From positions 5,825,001 to 5,889,000 of the forward strand of contig NZ_PKFQ01000001.1 in assembly GCF_002939475.1 (NCBI RefSeq): a DNA stretch of 64,000 bases. Direction: 5' to 3'. Positions 41,550 to 50,047 of this stretch are shown here, piece by piece. The position numbers were made by a program, and so were the translations under genes. The notes below the pieces were generated by a model. That model was given only the letters and a program-made list of their open reading frames with translations, had not been told where the DNA came from and did not search any database. Each line of letters starts with the position of its first letter. The stretch's first letter is position 1. This DNA is from Streptomyces cinnamoneus. GTDB taxonomy: Bacteria; Actinomycetota; Actinomycetes; Streptomycetales; Streptomycetaceae.

Positions 41550-43916
41550 TTACCGGCCCTTCGGCCCGCCCAGCAGTCCCGCCCTGCGCAGGGCGTCCGC
41601 CATCGCGCCGTCCGCCGCAGCCGCCTCGCGGCCCTCCGCGCGACGGGGCCGCGGGGTGCCGCCGCGGCGCGGGGCGCCCCGCTCGGCGCGCTCGCGGGGG
41701 GCGGCCGTGGCACCGGCCCGGCCGCCGGCCGGGGACTCGTCGTCCAGCCTGAGCGTCAGCGAGATCCGCTTGCGCGGGATGTCGACGTCCATCACCTTCA
41801 CACGCACGATGTCGCCCGGCTTCACGACGTCCCGCGGGTCCTTGACGAACGTCTTCGACATCGCCGACACGTGCACCAGGCCGTCCTGGTGGACGCCCAC
41901 GTCCACGAACGCCCCGAACGCGGCCACGTTCGTGACGACGCCCTCCAGCAGCATCCCCGGCGCCAGGTCGCCGATCTTCTCGACGCCCTCCTTGAAGACC
42001 GCCGTCTTGAAGGCAGGCCGCGGGTCACGGCCCGGCTTCTCCAGCTCGCGCAGGATGTCGGTGACCGTCGGCAGACCGAAGGAGTCGCTCACGAAGTCGT
42101 CGGCGCGGATGGAGCGCAGCGTCGCCGTGTCGCCGACGAGCGAGGCGACGTCGCCGCCCGTCCTCTTCGCCATGGCCCGCACCACCGGGTACGCCTCCGG
42201 GTGGACGCTGGAGGCGTCCAGCGGGTCGTCTCCGCCGCGGATGCGGAGGAAGCCGGCGCACTGCTCGTACGCCTTGGGGCCGAGCCGCGCCACGTCCTTC
42301 AGCGCCCGGCGGGAGCGGAACGGGCCGTTGGCGTCGCGGTGGGCGACGATGTTCTCGGCGAGGCCGGCACCGATGCCCGACACCCGCGACAGCAGGGGCG
42401 CGGAGGCGGTGTTGACGTCCACGCCGACGCCGTTGACGCAGTCCTCGACGACCGCGTCCAGCGAGCGGGACAACTTCACCTCGGACAGGTCGTGCTGGTA
42501 CTGGCCGACGCCGATCGACTTCGGGTCGATCTTGACCAGCTCGGCCAGCGGGTCCTGGAGCCGCCGCGCGATCGAGACCGCGCCGCGCAGCGACACGTCC
42601 AGGTCCGGCAGCTCCTGCGAGGCGAAGGCGGAGGCGGAGTAGACCGAGGCGCCGGCCTCGGAGACCATCACCTTCGTGAGCTTCAGCTCGGGGTGACGGG
42701 AGATCAGGTCGCCCGCCAGCTTGTCCGTCTCGCGCGAGGCCGTGCCGTTGCCGACGGCGATCAGCTCCACGCCGTGCTCCCGGGCGAGCCGGGCCAGCGT
42801 CGCCAGCGACGCGTCCCACTTGTTCTGCGGAACGTGCGGGTAGACGGTCTCCGTGGCGGCCACCTTGCCGGTCGCGTCCACGACGGCGACCTTCACGCCC
42901 GTGCGGAAACCGGGGTCGAGCCCCATCGTGGCGCGCGTGCCGGCCGGCGCCGCCAGCAGCAGGTCGCGGAGGTTGGCGGCGAAGACGCGCACCGCCTCGT
43001 CCTCGGCGGCCTGCCGCAGCCGCAGCCGGAGGTCGATGCCGAGGTGGACGAGCACGCGGGTGCGCCAGGCCCAGCGCACCGTGTCGCCCAGCCACTTGTC
43101 CGCGGGGCGCCCGCGGTCGGCGATGCCGAAGCGCCGGGCGATCGCCTGCTCGTACGAGCTCGGCCCGGCGGGCGTCTCACCGGCGGGCTCCGGCTCCAGC
43201 GTCAGGTCGAGGGTCTCCTCCTTCTCCCCCCGCAGCATGGCCAGCACCCGGTGCGAGGGCAGCTCCGTGAAGGGCTCGGCGAAGTCGAAGTAGTCGGCGA
43301 ACTTCGCGCCCGCCTCCTCCTTGCCGGCGCGCACCTTCGCGACCAGGCGCCCCCGGGTCCACATGCGCTCGCGCAGCTCACCGATCAGGTCCGCGTCCTC
43401 GCCGAACCGCTCGGTGAGGATGGCGCGGGCGCCCTCCAGCGCGGCGGCGGCGTCCGCGACGCCCTTCTCGGCGGACACGAAGCCGGCGGCCGCCGCGAGC
43501 GGCTCGGTGTCAGGGTCCCCGAGCAGCCCGTCGGCCAGCGGCTCCAGCCCGGCCTCCCGGGCGATCTGCGCCTTGGTGCGCCGCTTGGGTTTGAAGGGCA
43601 GGTAGATGTCCTCCAGGCGGGCCTTGGAGTCGGCCGCGAGGATCCGCGCCTCCAGGGCCTCGTCCAGCTTGCCCTGGGACCGCACGGAGTCCAGGACGGC
43701 CGTCCGCCGCTCCTCCAGCTCGCGCAGGTACCGCAGCCGCTCCTCCAGCGCGCGCAGCTGCGCGTCGTCGAGCATCTCGGTCGCTTCCTTGCGGTAGCGC
43801 GCGATGAACGGGACGGTGGACCCGCCGTCGAGCAAGTCGACGGCCGCCCGTACCTGCCGTTCCCGTACGCCGAGCTCCTCGGCGATCCTGCCTTCGATCG
43901 ACGTCGTCACGATCAC
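41550..43916 (-). CDS. tex: Tex family RNA-binding transcription accessory protein
   Basis: The 788-residue protein has Tex architecture: an N-terminal helical domain (EELGVRERQVRAAVDLLDGG, VPFIARYRKEATEML), the YqgF/RuvC-like domain (MGLDPGFRTGVKVAVVDATG), helix-hairpin-helix motifs (VDVNTASAPLLSRVSGIG), and a C-terminal S1 domain (GMLLEGVVTNVAAFGAFVDVG). A basic Arg/Ala tail follows. Tex binds nucleic acids and supports transcription and stress tolerance; it is related to eukaryotic Spt6. The start is a GTG (43916, or 43910 two codons on), since no ATG fits. A 48-nt palindrome lies upstream. Confidence 0.94.
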   Translation of the reverse strand: MIVTTSIEGRIAEELGVRERQVRAAVDLLDGGSTVPFIARYRKEATEMLDDAQLRALEERLRYLRELEERRTAVLDSVRSQGKLDEALEARILAADSKARLEDIYLPFKPKRRTKAQIAREAGLEPLADGLLGDPDTEPLAAAAGFVSAEKGVADAAAALEGARAILTERFGEDADLIGELRERMWTRGRLVAKVRAGKEEAGAKFADYFDFAEPFTELPSHRVLAMLRGEKEETLDLTLEPEPAGETPAGPSSYEQAIARRFGIADRGRPADKWLGDTVRWAWRTRVLVHLGIDLRLRLRQAAEDEAVRVFAANLRDLLLAAPAGTRATMGLDPGFRTGVKVAVVDATGKVAATETVYPHVPQNKWDASLATLARLAREHGVELIAVGNGTASRETDKLAGDLISRHPELKLTKVMVSEAGASVYSASAFASQELPDLDVSLRGAVSIARRLQDPLAELVKIDPKSIGVGQYQHDLSEVKLSRSLDAVVEDCVNGVGVDVNTASAPLLSRVSGIGAGLAENIVAHRDANGPFRSRRALKDVARLGPKAYEQCAGFLRIRGGDDPLDASSVHPEAYPVVRAMAKRTGGDVASLVGDTATLRSIRADDFVSDSFGLPTVTDILRELEKPGRDPRPAFKTAVFKEGVEKIGDLAPGMLLEGVVTNVAAFGAFVDVGVHQDGLVHVSAMSKTFVKDPRDVVKPGDIVRVKVMDVDIPRKRISLTLRLDDESPAGGRAGATAAPRERAERGAPRRGGTPRPRRAEGREAAAADGAMADALRRAGLLGGPKGR

Positions 43917-43981
43917 GCTCTGCTTTCTTCCGCTTCTTCCGGGGTTTCCCTCTCGAGCCCGCGATCGCATTGTGGCAGGTA

Positions 43982-44029
43982 CCGCTGACGGCGCCGTGCT
44001 CCCGGCCGGGAGCACGGCGCCGTCAGCGG
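43982..44029. terminator. 48-nt perfect palindrome between the SCO6745-family gene and tex
   Basis: Two exactly complementary 24-nt arms, CCGCTGACGGCGCCGTGCTC plus CCGG and its reverse complement, meet with no spacer. In RNA this gives a very stable hairpin, 15 bp downstream of the SCO6745-family stop and 66 bp upstream of the tex GTG (both genes on the minus strand). No T tract follows, so termination in the Streptomyces style is probable but other roles are possible. Confidence 0.7.
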
Positions 44030-44044
44030 CCGGGCCGGCGGCGC

Positions 44045-44902
44045 CTACCGGCGCAGGTCCGCGGGGTAGCCGCCGTTCTCTACCAGCGTCGTGGCGAAGG
44101 CCGTCGCCAGCTCGGTCAGGCGCCCGACGCCTTCCGCGCCCAGGTGCTCGTAGGGCGCCGCGTCCAGGCGGTCCGTCTCCTCCTCGATCTCCTCGCGCAG
44201 CGCGGCCCCGGCGTCCGTCAGCGCGTCCCGCTCGTCGAGCAGACCGCGCTCGCGCAGCCGTAGCCGCGCCGCGGTCAGCTCCTCCTCGCTCCAGCCGCGC
44301 GTCGCCAGCAGCCACTTCGTCGACATGCCGCGCCCGGTGGCGGAGTGGCTGACGAGTGCCTCCAGCGGGTCCAGGCCGGAGCCGGCCAGGGCGATCAGGT
44401 GGCCGTCGCCGCGGTGCTCGCGCAGCAGCGTGGCGGCGTGCCACAGGGCCAGGTGCGGGGCGTGGGGCACCGGCAGGTCGGCGTGGGCCGCGTACAGCGG
44501 GCGGACCGGGCGCTCGCAGGCCTCCGCGGCCCGCAGTGCCAGCCCGGCCGCCTCGGCCATCTCCGCGGAGGCGAGCGCCTCCTCGCCGAGCAGGCGTCGC
44601 AGCGTGGCGTCGGCGACGCGCAGACGGGCCGCGAGGACGTCCTCGGGCGAGGCGACGTCCCAGATGTGCGGGACGTGCCGGGCCACCAGCTCGTGGCTGA
44701 AGCTGTGGAAGGTGGCCGTGACCGTGCCCGCGCCCACCCGGCCCAGTGCGGCCGCCCGGCCGGCGAAGTAGAGGGCGCTGCGGTCCGTGATGCCGAGCGC
44801 GGACATCTCCCGCTCGTTGTCGGGGGAGAAGTAGACAACGGAGTGCAGGGCGTTGACGACGTAGTGGCAGCGCCGGCCGGCGCGCGCGGGCAGAGTGGTC
44901 AT
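44045..44902 (-). CDS. SCO6745 family protein
   Basis: The 285-residue protein matches the actinomycete SCO6745 family: VVNALHSVVYFSPDNEREM, YFAGRAAALGRVGAGTVTATF, FHSFSHELVARHVPHIWDVA and a C-terminal winged-helix-like part (TRGWSEEELTAARLRLRERGLLD and LTDAGAALREEIEEETD). The role is unknown; the C-terminal region looks like a MarR-type wing. ATG is chosen at MTTLPARAGR. An imperfect palindrome TACCGACTGGTTGGTA lies at 44914-44929 just upstream. Confidence 0.85.
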   Translation of the reverse strand: MTTLPARAGRRCHYVVNALHSVVYFSPDNEREMSALGITDRSALYFAGRAAALGRVGAGTVTATFHSFSHELVARHVPHIWDVASPEDVLAARLRVADATLRRLLGEEALASAEMAEAAGLALRAAEACERPVRPLYAAHADLPVPHAPHLALWHAATLLREHRGDGHLIALAGSGLDPLEALVSHSATGRGMSTKWLLATRGWSEEELTAARLRLRERGLLDERDALTDAGAALREEIEEETDRLDAAPYEHLGAEGVGRLTELATAFATTLVENGGYPADLRR

Positions 44903-45015
44903 GGCCGGTACGCTACCGACTGGTTGGTACGGCCGGAAGGGCCGGGGTGCGATGGCAGGATAGGTGGGAAACCCGTCATTGCGGCGCTGTCCTGCGGCCG
45001 TTGACGATGGGCGGC

Positions 45016-45987
45016 ATGACAACCCGTCGCAGCGTGCTCATCGTGCTCTACGAAGGCGTACAGAGCCTTGACGTGGCCGGCCCCCTGGAAGTGTTCAAGG
45101 GTGCGGCCAACGCCGTCGGCGACCCGGACGCCTACCGGGTGCGCACGGCCAGCGTCGACGGACGGCCCGTGCGGACCCACAGCGGGCTGGGCCTGATGCC
45201 GGACGCGGCGCTCGGCGACTGCGCGCCGCCGGACCTCCTCCTCGTCCCCGGTGGCCTCTGCACGCGGGAACAGGACCCCCGCCTCGTGGCCTGGCTGCGC
45301 GCGACGGGCTCCCTCGCCGGGCGCCGGGTCTCCGTGTGCACGGGGGCGTTCCTGCTCGCCGCCGCGGGGCTGCTGGACGGCCGCCGGGCCACGACGCACT
45401 GGGCGTACTGCGACGACTTCGCCGAGCGCTACCCCTCGGTCCGCCTGGAGGCCGAGCCCATCTTCATCCGGGACGGCGACGTGGCGACCTCGGCGGGCGT
45501 CACCGCCGGCATCGACCTGGCGCTCGCCCTCGTCGAGGAGGACCACGGCCGGCGGACCGCGCTCGCCGTCGCCCGCCACCTCGTCGTCTTCCTCCGCCGC
45601 CCGGGCAACCAGCGGCAGTTCAGCGCCCACCTCGCCGCGCAGACCGCCGACCGCCCGACGCTGCGGGACGTCCAGCACTGGATCGCCGAGCACCCCGCCG
45701 ACGACCTGAGCGTGGAGGCGCTCGCCGCCCGCGCGAACCTCTCGCCCCGGCACTTCGCCCGCGCCTTCCACACCGAGGTGGGCACGACACCCGGCCGCTA
45801 CGTCGAACAGGTGCGGCTGGAGGCGGCCCGGCGGATGCTCGAGGACACGGCCGACGGCGTCGCGGAGGTCTCCCGGGCCTGCGGCTACGGCACCCCCGAG
45901 GCGATGCGCCGGGCCTTCGTACGGACCCTGGGCACCGCGCCCGCCGAGTACCGGCGGCGCTTCCGCCCCGCCCTCCCCACCCCCTGA
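45016..45987 (+). CDS. GlxA-type transcriptional regulator (DJ-1/PfpI domain plus AraC HTH)
   Basis: The 323-residue protein has an N-terminal DJ-1/PfpI amidotransferase-like domain (VLIVLYEGVQSLDVAGPLEV, LLLVPGG, SVCTGAFLLAAAGLLDG with the elbow Cys). The C-terminal AraC helix-turn-helix region (about 220-315) reads LSPRHFARAFHTEVGTTPGRY, then GVAEVSRACGYGTPEAMRRAF. Such regulators sense metabolites through the PfpI-like domain. It is followed 23 bp later by a stand-alone DJ-1/PfpI protein that it probably controls. ATG at MTTRRSVLI is favoured; an ATG 9 bp earlier is possible. Confidence 0.92.
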   Translation: MTTRRSVLIVLYEGVQSLDVAGPLEVFKGAANAVGDPDAYRVRTASVDGRPVRTHSGLGLMPDAALGDCAPPDLLLVPGGLCTREQDPRLVAWLRATGSLAGRRVSVCTGAFLLAAAGLLDGRRATTHWAYCDDFAERYPSVRLEAEPIFIRDGDVATSAGVTAGIDLALALVEEDHGRRTALAVARHLVVFLRRPGNQRQFSAHLAAQTADRPTLRDVQHWIAEHPADDLSVEALAARANLSPRHFARAFHTEVGTTPGRYVEQVRLEAARRMLEDTADGVAEVSRACGYGTPEAMRRAFVRTLGTAPAEYRRRFRPALPTP

Positions 45988-46010
45988 CCGAACCTCTGAA
46001 AGGGCCTCAC

Positions 46011-46652
46011 ATGCAGATCGCTGTCCTCCTCTTCCCCGGCTTCACCGCGCTCGACGCCGTCGGCCCCTACGAGACGCTCGGCCGCATGCCCGGAGCCGAG
46101 CCCGTCCTCCTCGCCGAGCGGCCCGGCCCCGTACCCAACGACCGGGGGCACTTCTCGCTCGTCGCCGAAGCGTCGCTCGCGGACGTGCCCCACCCGGACG
46201 TCGTCGTGGTGCCGGGCGGCCCCGAGGCCAACCTGCCGCGGCGGCCCGGACCCGTGCTGGACTGGCTCAGGGCCGTCGACCCGGGCACCGTCTGGACGAC
46301 GTCCGTGTGCACCGGCTCCCTGCTGCTGGGCGCCGCCGGGCTGCTCCGGGGCCGCCGCGCCACGTCCCACTGGACGGCCCTGGACGTGCTCGCCTCCTAC
46401 GGCGCCGACCCGACGGGGGAGCGGGTCGTCACCGACGGCAAGTACGTCACGGCCGCCGGGGTCTCGTCCGGCATCGACATGGGACTCACCCTCGTGGGCC
46501 GCATCGCGGGCGACGAGGCCGCCCGAAGCGCCCAGTTGCTGCTCGAGTACGACCCGCAGCCGCCCTACGACGCGGGTTCCCCCGAGAAGGCCCCCGCCGA
46601 CCTGGTGGCCCGGTTCCGGAAGATCTACGAGGAGCGCCGCAGCGTGGCCTAG
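46011..46652 (+). CDS. DJ-1/PfpI family protein (isonitrile hydratase-like)
   Basis: The 213-residue protein has MQIAVLLFPGFTALDAVGPYE, VVVVPGGPEANLP and the nucleophile elbow TSVCTGSLLLGAAGLLRGR with a Cys, followed by SHWTALDVLASYGADP. Close relatives include isonitrile hydratase InhA, which hydrates isonitriles to N-formamides, and many uncharacterised proteins. It lies directly after the GlxA-type regulator with an AAAGGGC ribosome-binding site. Its stop overlaps the convergent crotonase stop by 4 bp. Confidence 0.88.
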   Translation: MQIAVLLFPGFTALDAVGPYETLGRMPGAEPVLLAERPGPVPNDRGHFSLVAEASLADVPHPDVVVVPGGPEANLPRRPGPVLDWLRAVDPGTVWTTSVCTGSLLLGAAGLLRGRRATSHWTALDVLASYGADPTGERVVTDGKYVTAAGVSSGIDMGLTLVGRIAGDEAARSAQLLLEYDPQPPYDAGSPEKAPADLVARFRKIYEERRSVA

Positions 46653-47443
46653 GAGCCCGCGGCGCCGAGCGGACGGTCCGGTACAGGGGTCGGGACCGTC
46701 CACCCGAAGCGCGGCGCCCTGCGTTCCAGGAAGGCGGCGACGCCCTCGGCGGTGTCGCCGCTGTCCCGCGCCACCGCCGCCCAGTGCGCCATCCGCTCCG
46801 TGTCCGCCGGCCCGGCGGCGAACTCCTTCGCCGCGGCCTGCGTCAGCTGCGAACGCGACGCCAGCACCCGGGCGAACTCCGCGACCCGCTTGTCCAGCTC
46901 TCCGGCCGGCCACACCTCGTCGGCCAGGCCCGTGCGCAGCGCCCGTCCGGCGTCGACCAGCTCGGCCGAGAAGAGCAGGTACTTGGCCGTCGCCGGGCCG
47001 ACCAGCTCCACCAGCCGCCGCGTGGAAGAGGCCGCGTAGACGATGCCGAGCTTCGCCGGGGTGATCCCGAAGCTCGCGTCCTCCGCCGCGAACCGCAGGT
47101 CGCAGGCGACGGCGAGCTGGCAGCCGCCGCCCACGCAGTAGCCGCGCACGGCCGCGACCGTCGGCTTGGGGAACGCCGCCAGCGCCTCCTCGGCGGCGAC
47201 GGCGAGGTCCCGTGAGCTCTCGGCGCTGTCCGCGCCCAGCGTGGAGATGTCCGCGCCCGCGCAGAACGTCTGACCCTCACCCGTCAGCACCAGCACCCGT
47301 ACGGCCGGGTCGGCCGCGCACCGGTCGAGCAGCTCCGGCAGCGCCCGCCACATGCCGGCGGTCATGGCGTTGCGCTTGGCGGGGTTCGCGATGCGGATCG
47401 TTGCGGTGGCGTCGGCGATGTCGAGACGCAGTGCGGGCTCCAT
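46649..47443 (-). CDS. Enoyl-CoA hydratase/isomerase family protein without the hydratase glutamates
   Basis: The 264-residue crotonase-fold protein has the oxyanion-hole segments QTFCAGADIS and KPTVAAVRGYCVGGGCQLAVA. In enoyl-CoA hydratase the two catalytic Glu occupy GGGCE and QPEILLG; here the same places read GGGCQ and TPAKLGI. Both acids are therefore missing, so it is unlikely to be a hydratase and more likely an isomerase, thioesterase, decarboxylase or other crotonase activity. ATG is chosen at MEPALRLDIAD. It diverges from the RsbW-like gene. Confidence 0.88.
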   Translation of the reverse strand: MEPALRLDIADATATIRIANPAKRNAMTAGMWRALPELLDRCAADPAVRVLVLTGEGQTFCAGADISTLGADSAESSRDLAVAAEEALAAFPKPTVAAVRGYCVGGGCQLAVACDLRFAAEDASFGITPAKLGIVYAASSTRRLVELVGPATAKYLLFSAELVDAGRALRTGLADEVWPAGELDKRVAEFARVLASRSQLTQAAAKEFAAGPADTERMAHWAAVARDSGDTAEGVAAFLERRAPRFGWTVPTPVPDRPLGAAGS

Positions 47444-47742
47444 GCGCCGGATGCTATCCGGGACGGGCGGGGCTGTGATCAGGAACGGGGGGCGCTGTGA
47501 GGAGTCGCTCACGTCCGCCCGACGCCGCCTGGTGACGTCTCGTCGCGGACGGGGGTGTTCCGGAAGGCCCCGTGAACGGCTCAGTAAGCAGCCATGAACA
47601 GTCGTGGGAGTGACTCCGGCATACGCGCTCGGTCAAAGTCCTTCTAAAGGCGTCGACTTGTGGACAGCTCGTCGGTGCGCACCCCAAGGTTCCCAACACT
47701 CGGCATGTGCGGTCGAGTCAGGGTGAGGGGTTGGTATCGGAC

Positions 47743-48258
47743 ATGGAGAGCCACGGGAGCGTCCCGTCCGAACCGCGGCGGACGCCCCCGCCCCGGAAGC
47801 CGGCGGAGTACGACGGCACCTGGCGGTACACCGCCCCCGCCCTCGACTCCTCCGTCCCCCGCGCCCGGCACGCGGTCCGCGACCTGATCCGCCGGGAGCG
47901 CGTGCCGCTGCGCGAGGACCTGCTGCAGGGGCTGCTGCTCATCGTCTCGGAGCTGGTGACCAACGCCGTCCAGCACGCCGCGCTGCTCTCCCCCGAAGTG
48001 GCCGTGGAGGTCTCCCTCGGCCCGGCCTGGGTGCGGGTTGCGGTCGAGGACAGCCACCCCTACCGGCCCAGGCCGACCGAGGCGTACGCCGAGGACGAGC
48101 CGCGGACCGGAGGCCGGGGGCTGCTGCTCGTCCAGGCCACCGTGGCCGAGGCCGGTGGCCTGTGCGACGTCGAGCACACCGCGGCCGGCGGCAAGGTGAT
48201 CTGGGCCGCCCTGCCGCTGTGCCCGCCGCCGGCTACCAGCCCGTCCCGGCCCCGGTGA
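47743..48258 (+). CDS. RsbW/SpoIIAB-like ATP-binding protein
   Basis: The 171-residue protein has a single GHKL ATPase domain: N box LLIVSELVTNAVQHA, G1 VRVAVEDSHP, and G2 GGRGLLLVQ. Histidine-kinase dimerisation parts are absent. Streptomyces have many such anti-sigma-factor-like serine kinases, usually acting on anti-anti-sigma partners. No partner is adjacent. The start is uncertain: ATG at MESHGSVPSEP is used, but the frame is open from a GTG 36 bp upstream. Its 3' end overlaps idi by 26 bp. Confidence 0.85.
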   Translation: MESHGSVPSEPRRTPPPRKPAEYDGTWRYTAPALDSSVPRARHAVRDLIRRERVPLREDLLQGLLLIVSELVTNAVQHAALLSPEVAVEVSLGPAWVRVAVEDSHPYRPRPTEAYAEDEPRTGGRGLLLVQATVAEAGGLCDVEHTAAGGKVIWAALPLCPPPATSPSRPR

Positions 48259-48844
48259 GCTCCCGGATCGCCGGCCGCGCCGCGTCCAGCACCGTCGTGA
48301 ACCACGCCGAGAACGTGTGCTTCGCGCGCAGCTCCTCCAGCTCGGCCGGGGTCACGAACGCTGTCTCCACGATCTCCTCCGGGTCCGGCCGGGGCTCGGC
48401 CCGCACGGTCCCCACGAAGAGGTGGTTGTACTCCTGCTCGACCAGGCCCGAGGCCGGGTCGGGGTGGTTGTAGCGCACGGTCCCGGCCTCGCGCATCAGC
48501 GCGGGCGCGAGGCCCAGCTCCTCGCCGGTGCGGCGGGCGGCGGCCACGAACGGGGGCTCGTCCGGATAGGGGTGACCGCAGCAGGTGTTCGACCAGACGC
48601 CGGGGGAGTGGTACTTCCCCAGGGCCCGGCGCTGGAGCAGCAGCCGGCCCCGGTCGTCGAAGAGGAAGACCGAGAACGCGCGGTGCAGCCGGCCGGGCGC
48701 CAGGTGCGCGGCGACCTTCTCGGCGGTGCCGATCGTTCTGCCGTTCTCGTCGACCAGCTCCAGCATGATCGGTTCAGCGGCGTCGTCGGAGGCGGGGACC
48801 GCCGCGGAGTCGGCCGCGCGGCCCTGGGCTGATGTGATCGGCAT
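48233..48844 (-). CDS. idi: Isopentenyl-diphosphate delta-isomerase, type I
   Basis: The 203-residue Nudix-fold enzyme has LHRAFSVFLFDDRGRLLLQRR, the catalytic Cys in SNTCCGHPYPDE, and the acid segment QEYNHLFVG. It interconverts isopentenyl and dimethylallyl diphosphate with Mg2+/Mn2+. It supplies the allylic starter for the farnesyl diphosphate used by the hopanoid genes about 10 kb to the right, though it is not in their operon. The ATG is chosen after ACGAGGATGGTCA. Confidence 0.95.
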   Translation of the reverse strand: MPITSAQGRAADSAAVPASDDAAEPIMLELVDENGRTIGTAEKVAAHLAPGRLHRAFSVFLFDDRGRLLLQRRALGKYHSPGVWSNTCCGHPYPDEPPFVAAARRTGEELGLAPALMREAGTVRYNHPDPASGLVEQEYNHLFVGTVRAEPRPDPEEIVETAFVTPAELEELRAKHTFSAWFTTVLDAARPAIRELTGAGTGW

Positions 48845-48955
48845 TGACCATCCTCGTTGTCGGTCTTCGACCTCAAGTCTGCCGTACGGAATGCCCGCGA
48901 CTGCCATGGATCAACCCGCTACGGGAGAGGTGACCCCCGACGGCCGGTGGCGCGG

Positions 48956-49903
48956 TCAGTGGCACAGCCGCGCCTCGTGCTCGGCGTGGCCGCTGGGCTC
49001 CAGCTGGAAGGTGCAGTGCTCGACGGCGAAGTGCTCGCCGAGGCAGCCCTGGAGGTCGTGCAGCATCTTCTCGTGCCCGGCCGAGTCCAGCCTCGCCGGG
49101 TCCACGACCACGTGCGCCGACAGCACCGGCATCCCCGAGGTGATGGTCCACACGTGCAGGTCGTGGAGGTCCTCGACGCCGGGCAGGGCCATGATGTGCG
49201 CCCGGACCTCGTCCATGTCGACGTCCTTGGGGGCCGCTTCCAGCAGCACGTCGAGCGCCTCACGCAGCAGCTTCACCGTGCGCGGCACGATCATCAGGCC
49301 GATGACCAGCGAGGCCACCGAGTCCGCCCGCGTCCAGCCCGTCACCATGATCACCAGGGCGGCGATCACCACGGCCAGCGAGCCCAGCGCGTCCGAGAGC
49401 ACCTCCAGGAACGCGCCGCGCACGTTGAGGCTCTCCTTCTGCCCGCGCATCAGCAGGGCCAGCGAGATGCCGTTGGCCACCACGCCGACCAGGCCGAAGA
49501 CGACCGCCTGCCCGCCCGGCACGTCCGTCGGGTTCGCCAGCCGCTCGACGGCCTCGAAGAGGATGAAGCCGCCGACGCCGAGCAGCAGCAGACAGTTCAG
49601 CAGCGCCGCGAGGATCTCCGCGCGGGCGTAGCCGTAGGTGCGCCGGCTGGAGGGCGGCCGGCCGGCGAAGTGGATCGCCAGGAGCGCCATGGACACCCCG
49701 ACGGCGTCCGTCGCCATGTGCCCGGCCTCGGCGAACAGCGCCAGGGAGCCGGTGAGCACGCTGCCGGCGACGTACGTCAGCAGCACGGTCAGGGTGATGC
49801 CCAGCGCGACGCGCAGCCGCCCCTTGTAGGCGGCGGCCGCGGTGCCGCTCGTACCGGGCGGCGGTCCCCCGTGTGAGTGGCCGTGGTCGTGCCCCGCTCC
49901 CAT
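48956..49903 (-). CDS. Cation diffusion facilitator (CzcD/ZitB-type)
   Basis: The 315-residue protein has a His-rich N-terminus (MGAGHDHGHSHGG), six transmembrane helices and a cytoplasmic ferredoxin-like C-domain ending HCTFQLEPSGHAEHEARLC. The TM2 metal site is AGHMATD (HxxxD), but the TM5 site reads LEVLSD, with Glu in place of the usual His. CDF proteins export Zn2+, Co2+, Cd2+ or related ions using the proton gradient. The Glu substitution may alter ion preference. ATG is chosen after CGGAGGCGGCATTC. Confidence 0.93.
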   Translation of the reverse strand: MGAGHDHGHSHGGPPPGTSGTAAAAYKGRLRVALGITLTVLLTYVAGSVLTGSLALFAEAGHMATDAVGVSMALLAIHFAGRPPSSRRTYGYARAEILAALLNCLLLLGVGGFILFEAVERLANPTDVPGGQAVVFGLVGVVANGISLALLMRGQKESLNVRGAFLEVLSDALGSLAVVIAALVIMVTGWTRADSVASLVIGLMIVPRTVKLLREALDVLLEAAPKDVDMDEVRAHIMALPGVEDLHDLHVWTITSGMPVLSAHVVVDPARLDSAGHEKMLHDLQGCLGEHFAVEHCTFQLEPSGHAEHEARLCH

Positions 49904-50047
49904 GAATGCCGCCTCCGAACGGTTGCCCGAATCGGCCGGCGGACGCCGGCCGAGCCCCAGTGAACTACGGGTGGGGGGTATCGGGCAACGCGGCACTGAA
50001 CACCGTTGTCATTGCCCCTGACCTGCGGGAACGCGCACCCGGGGTGA

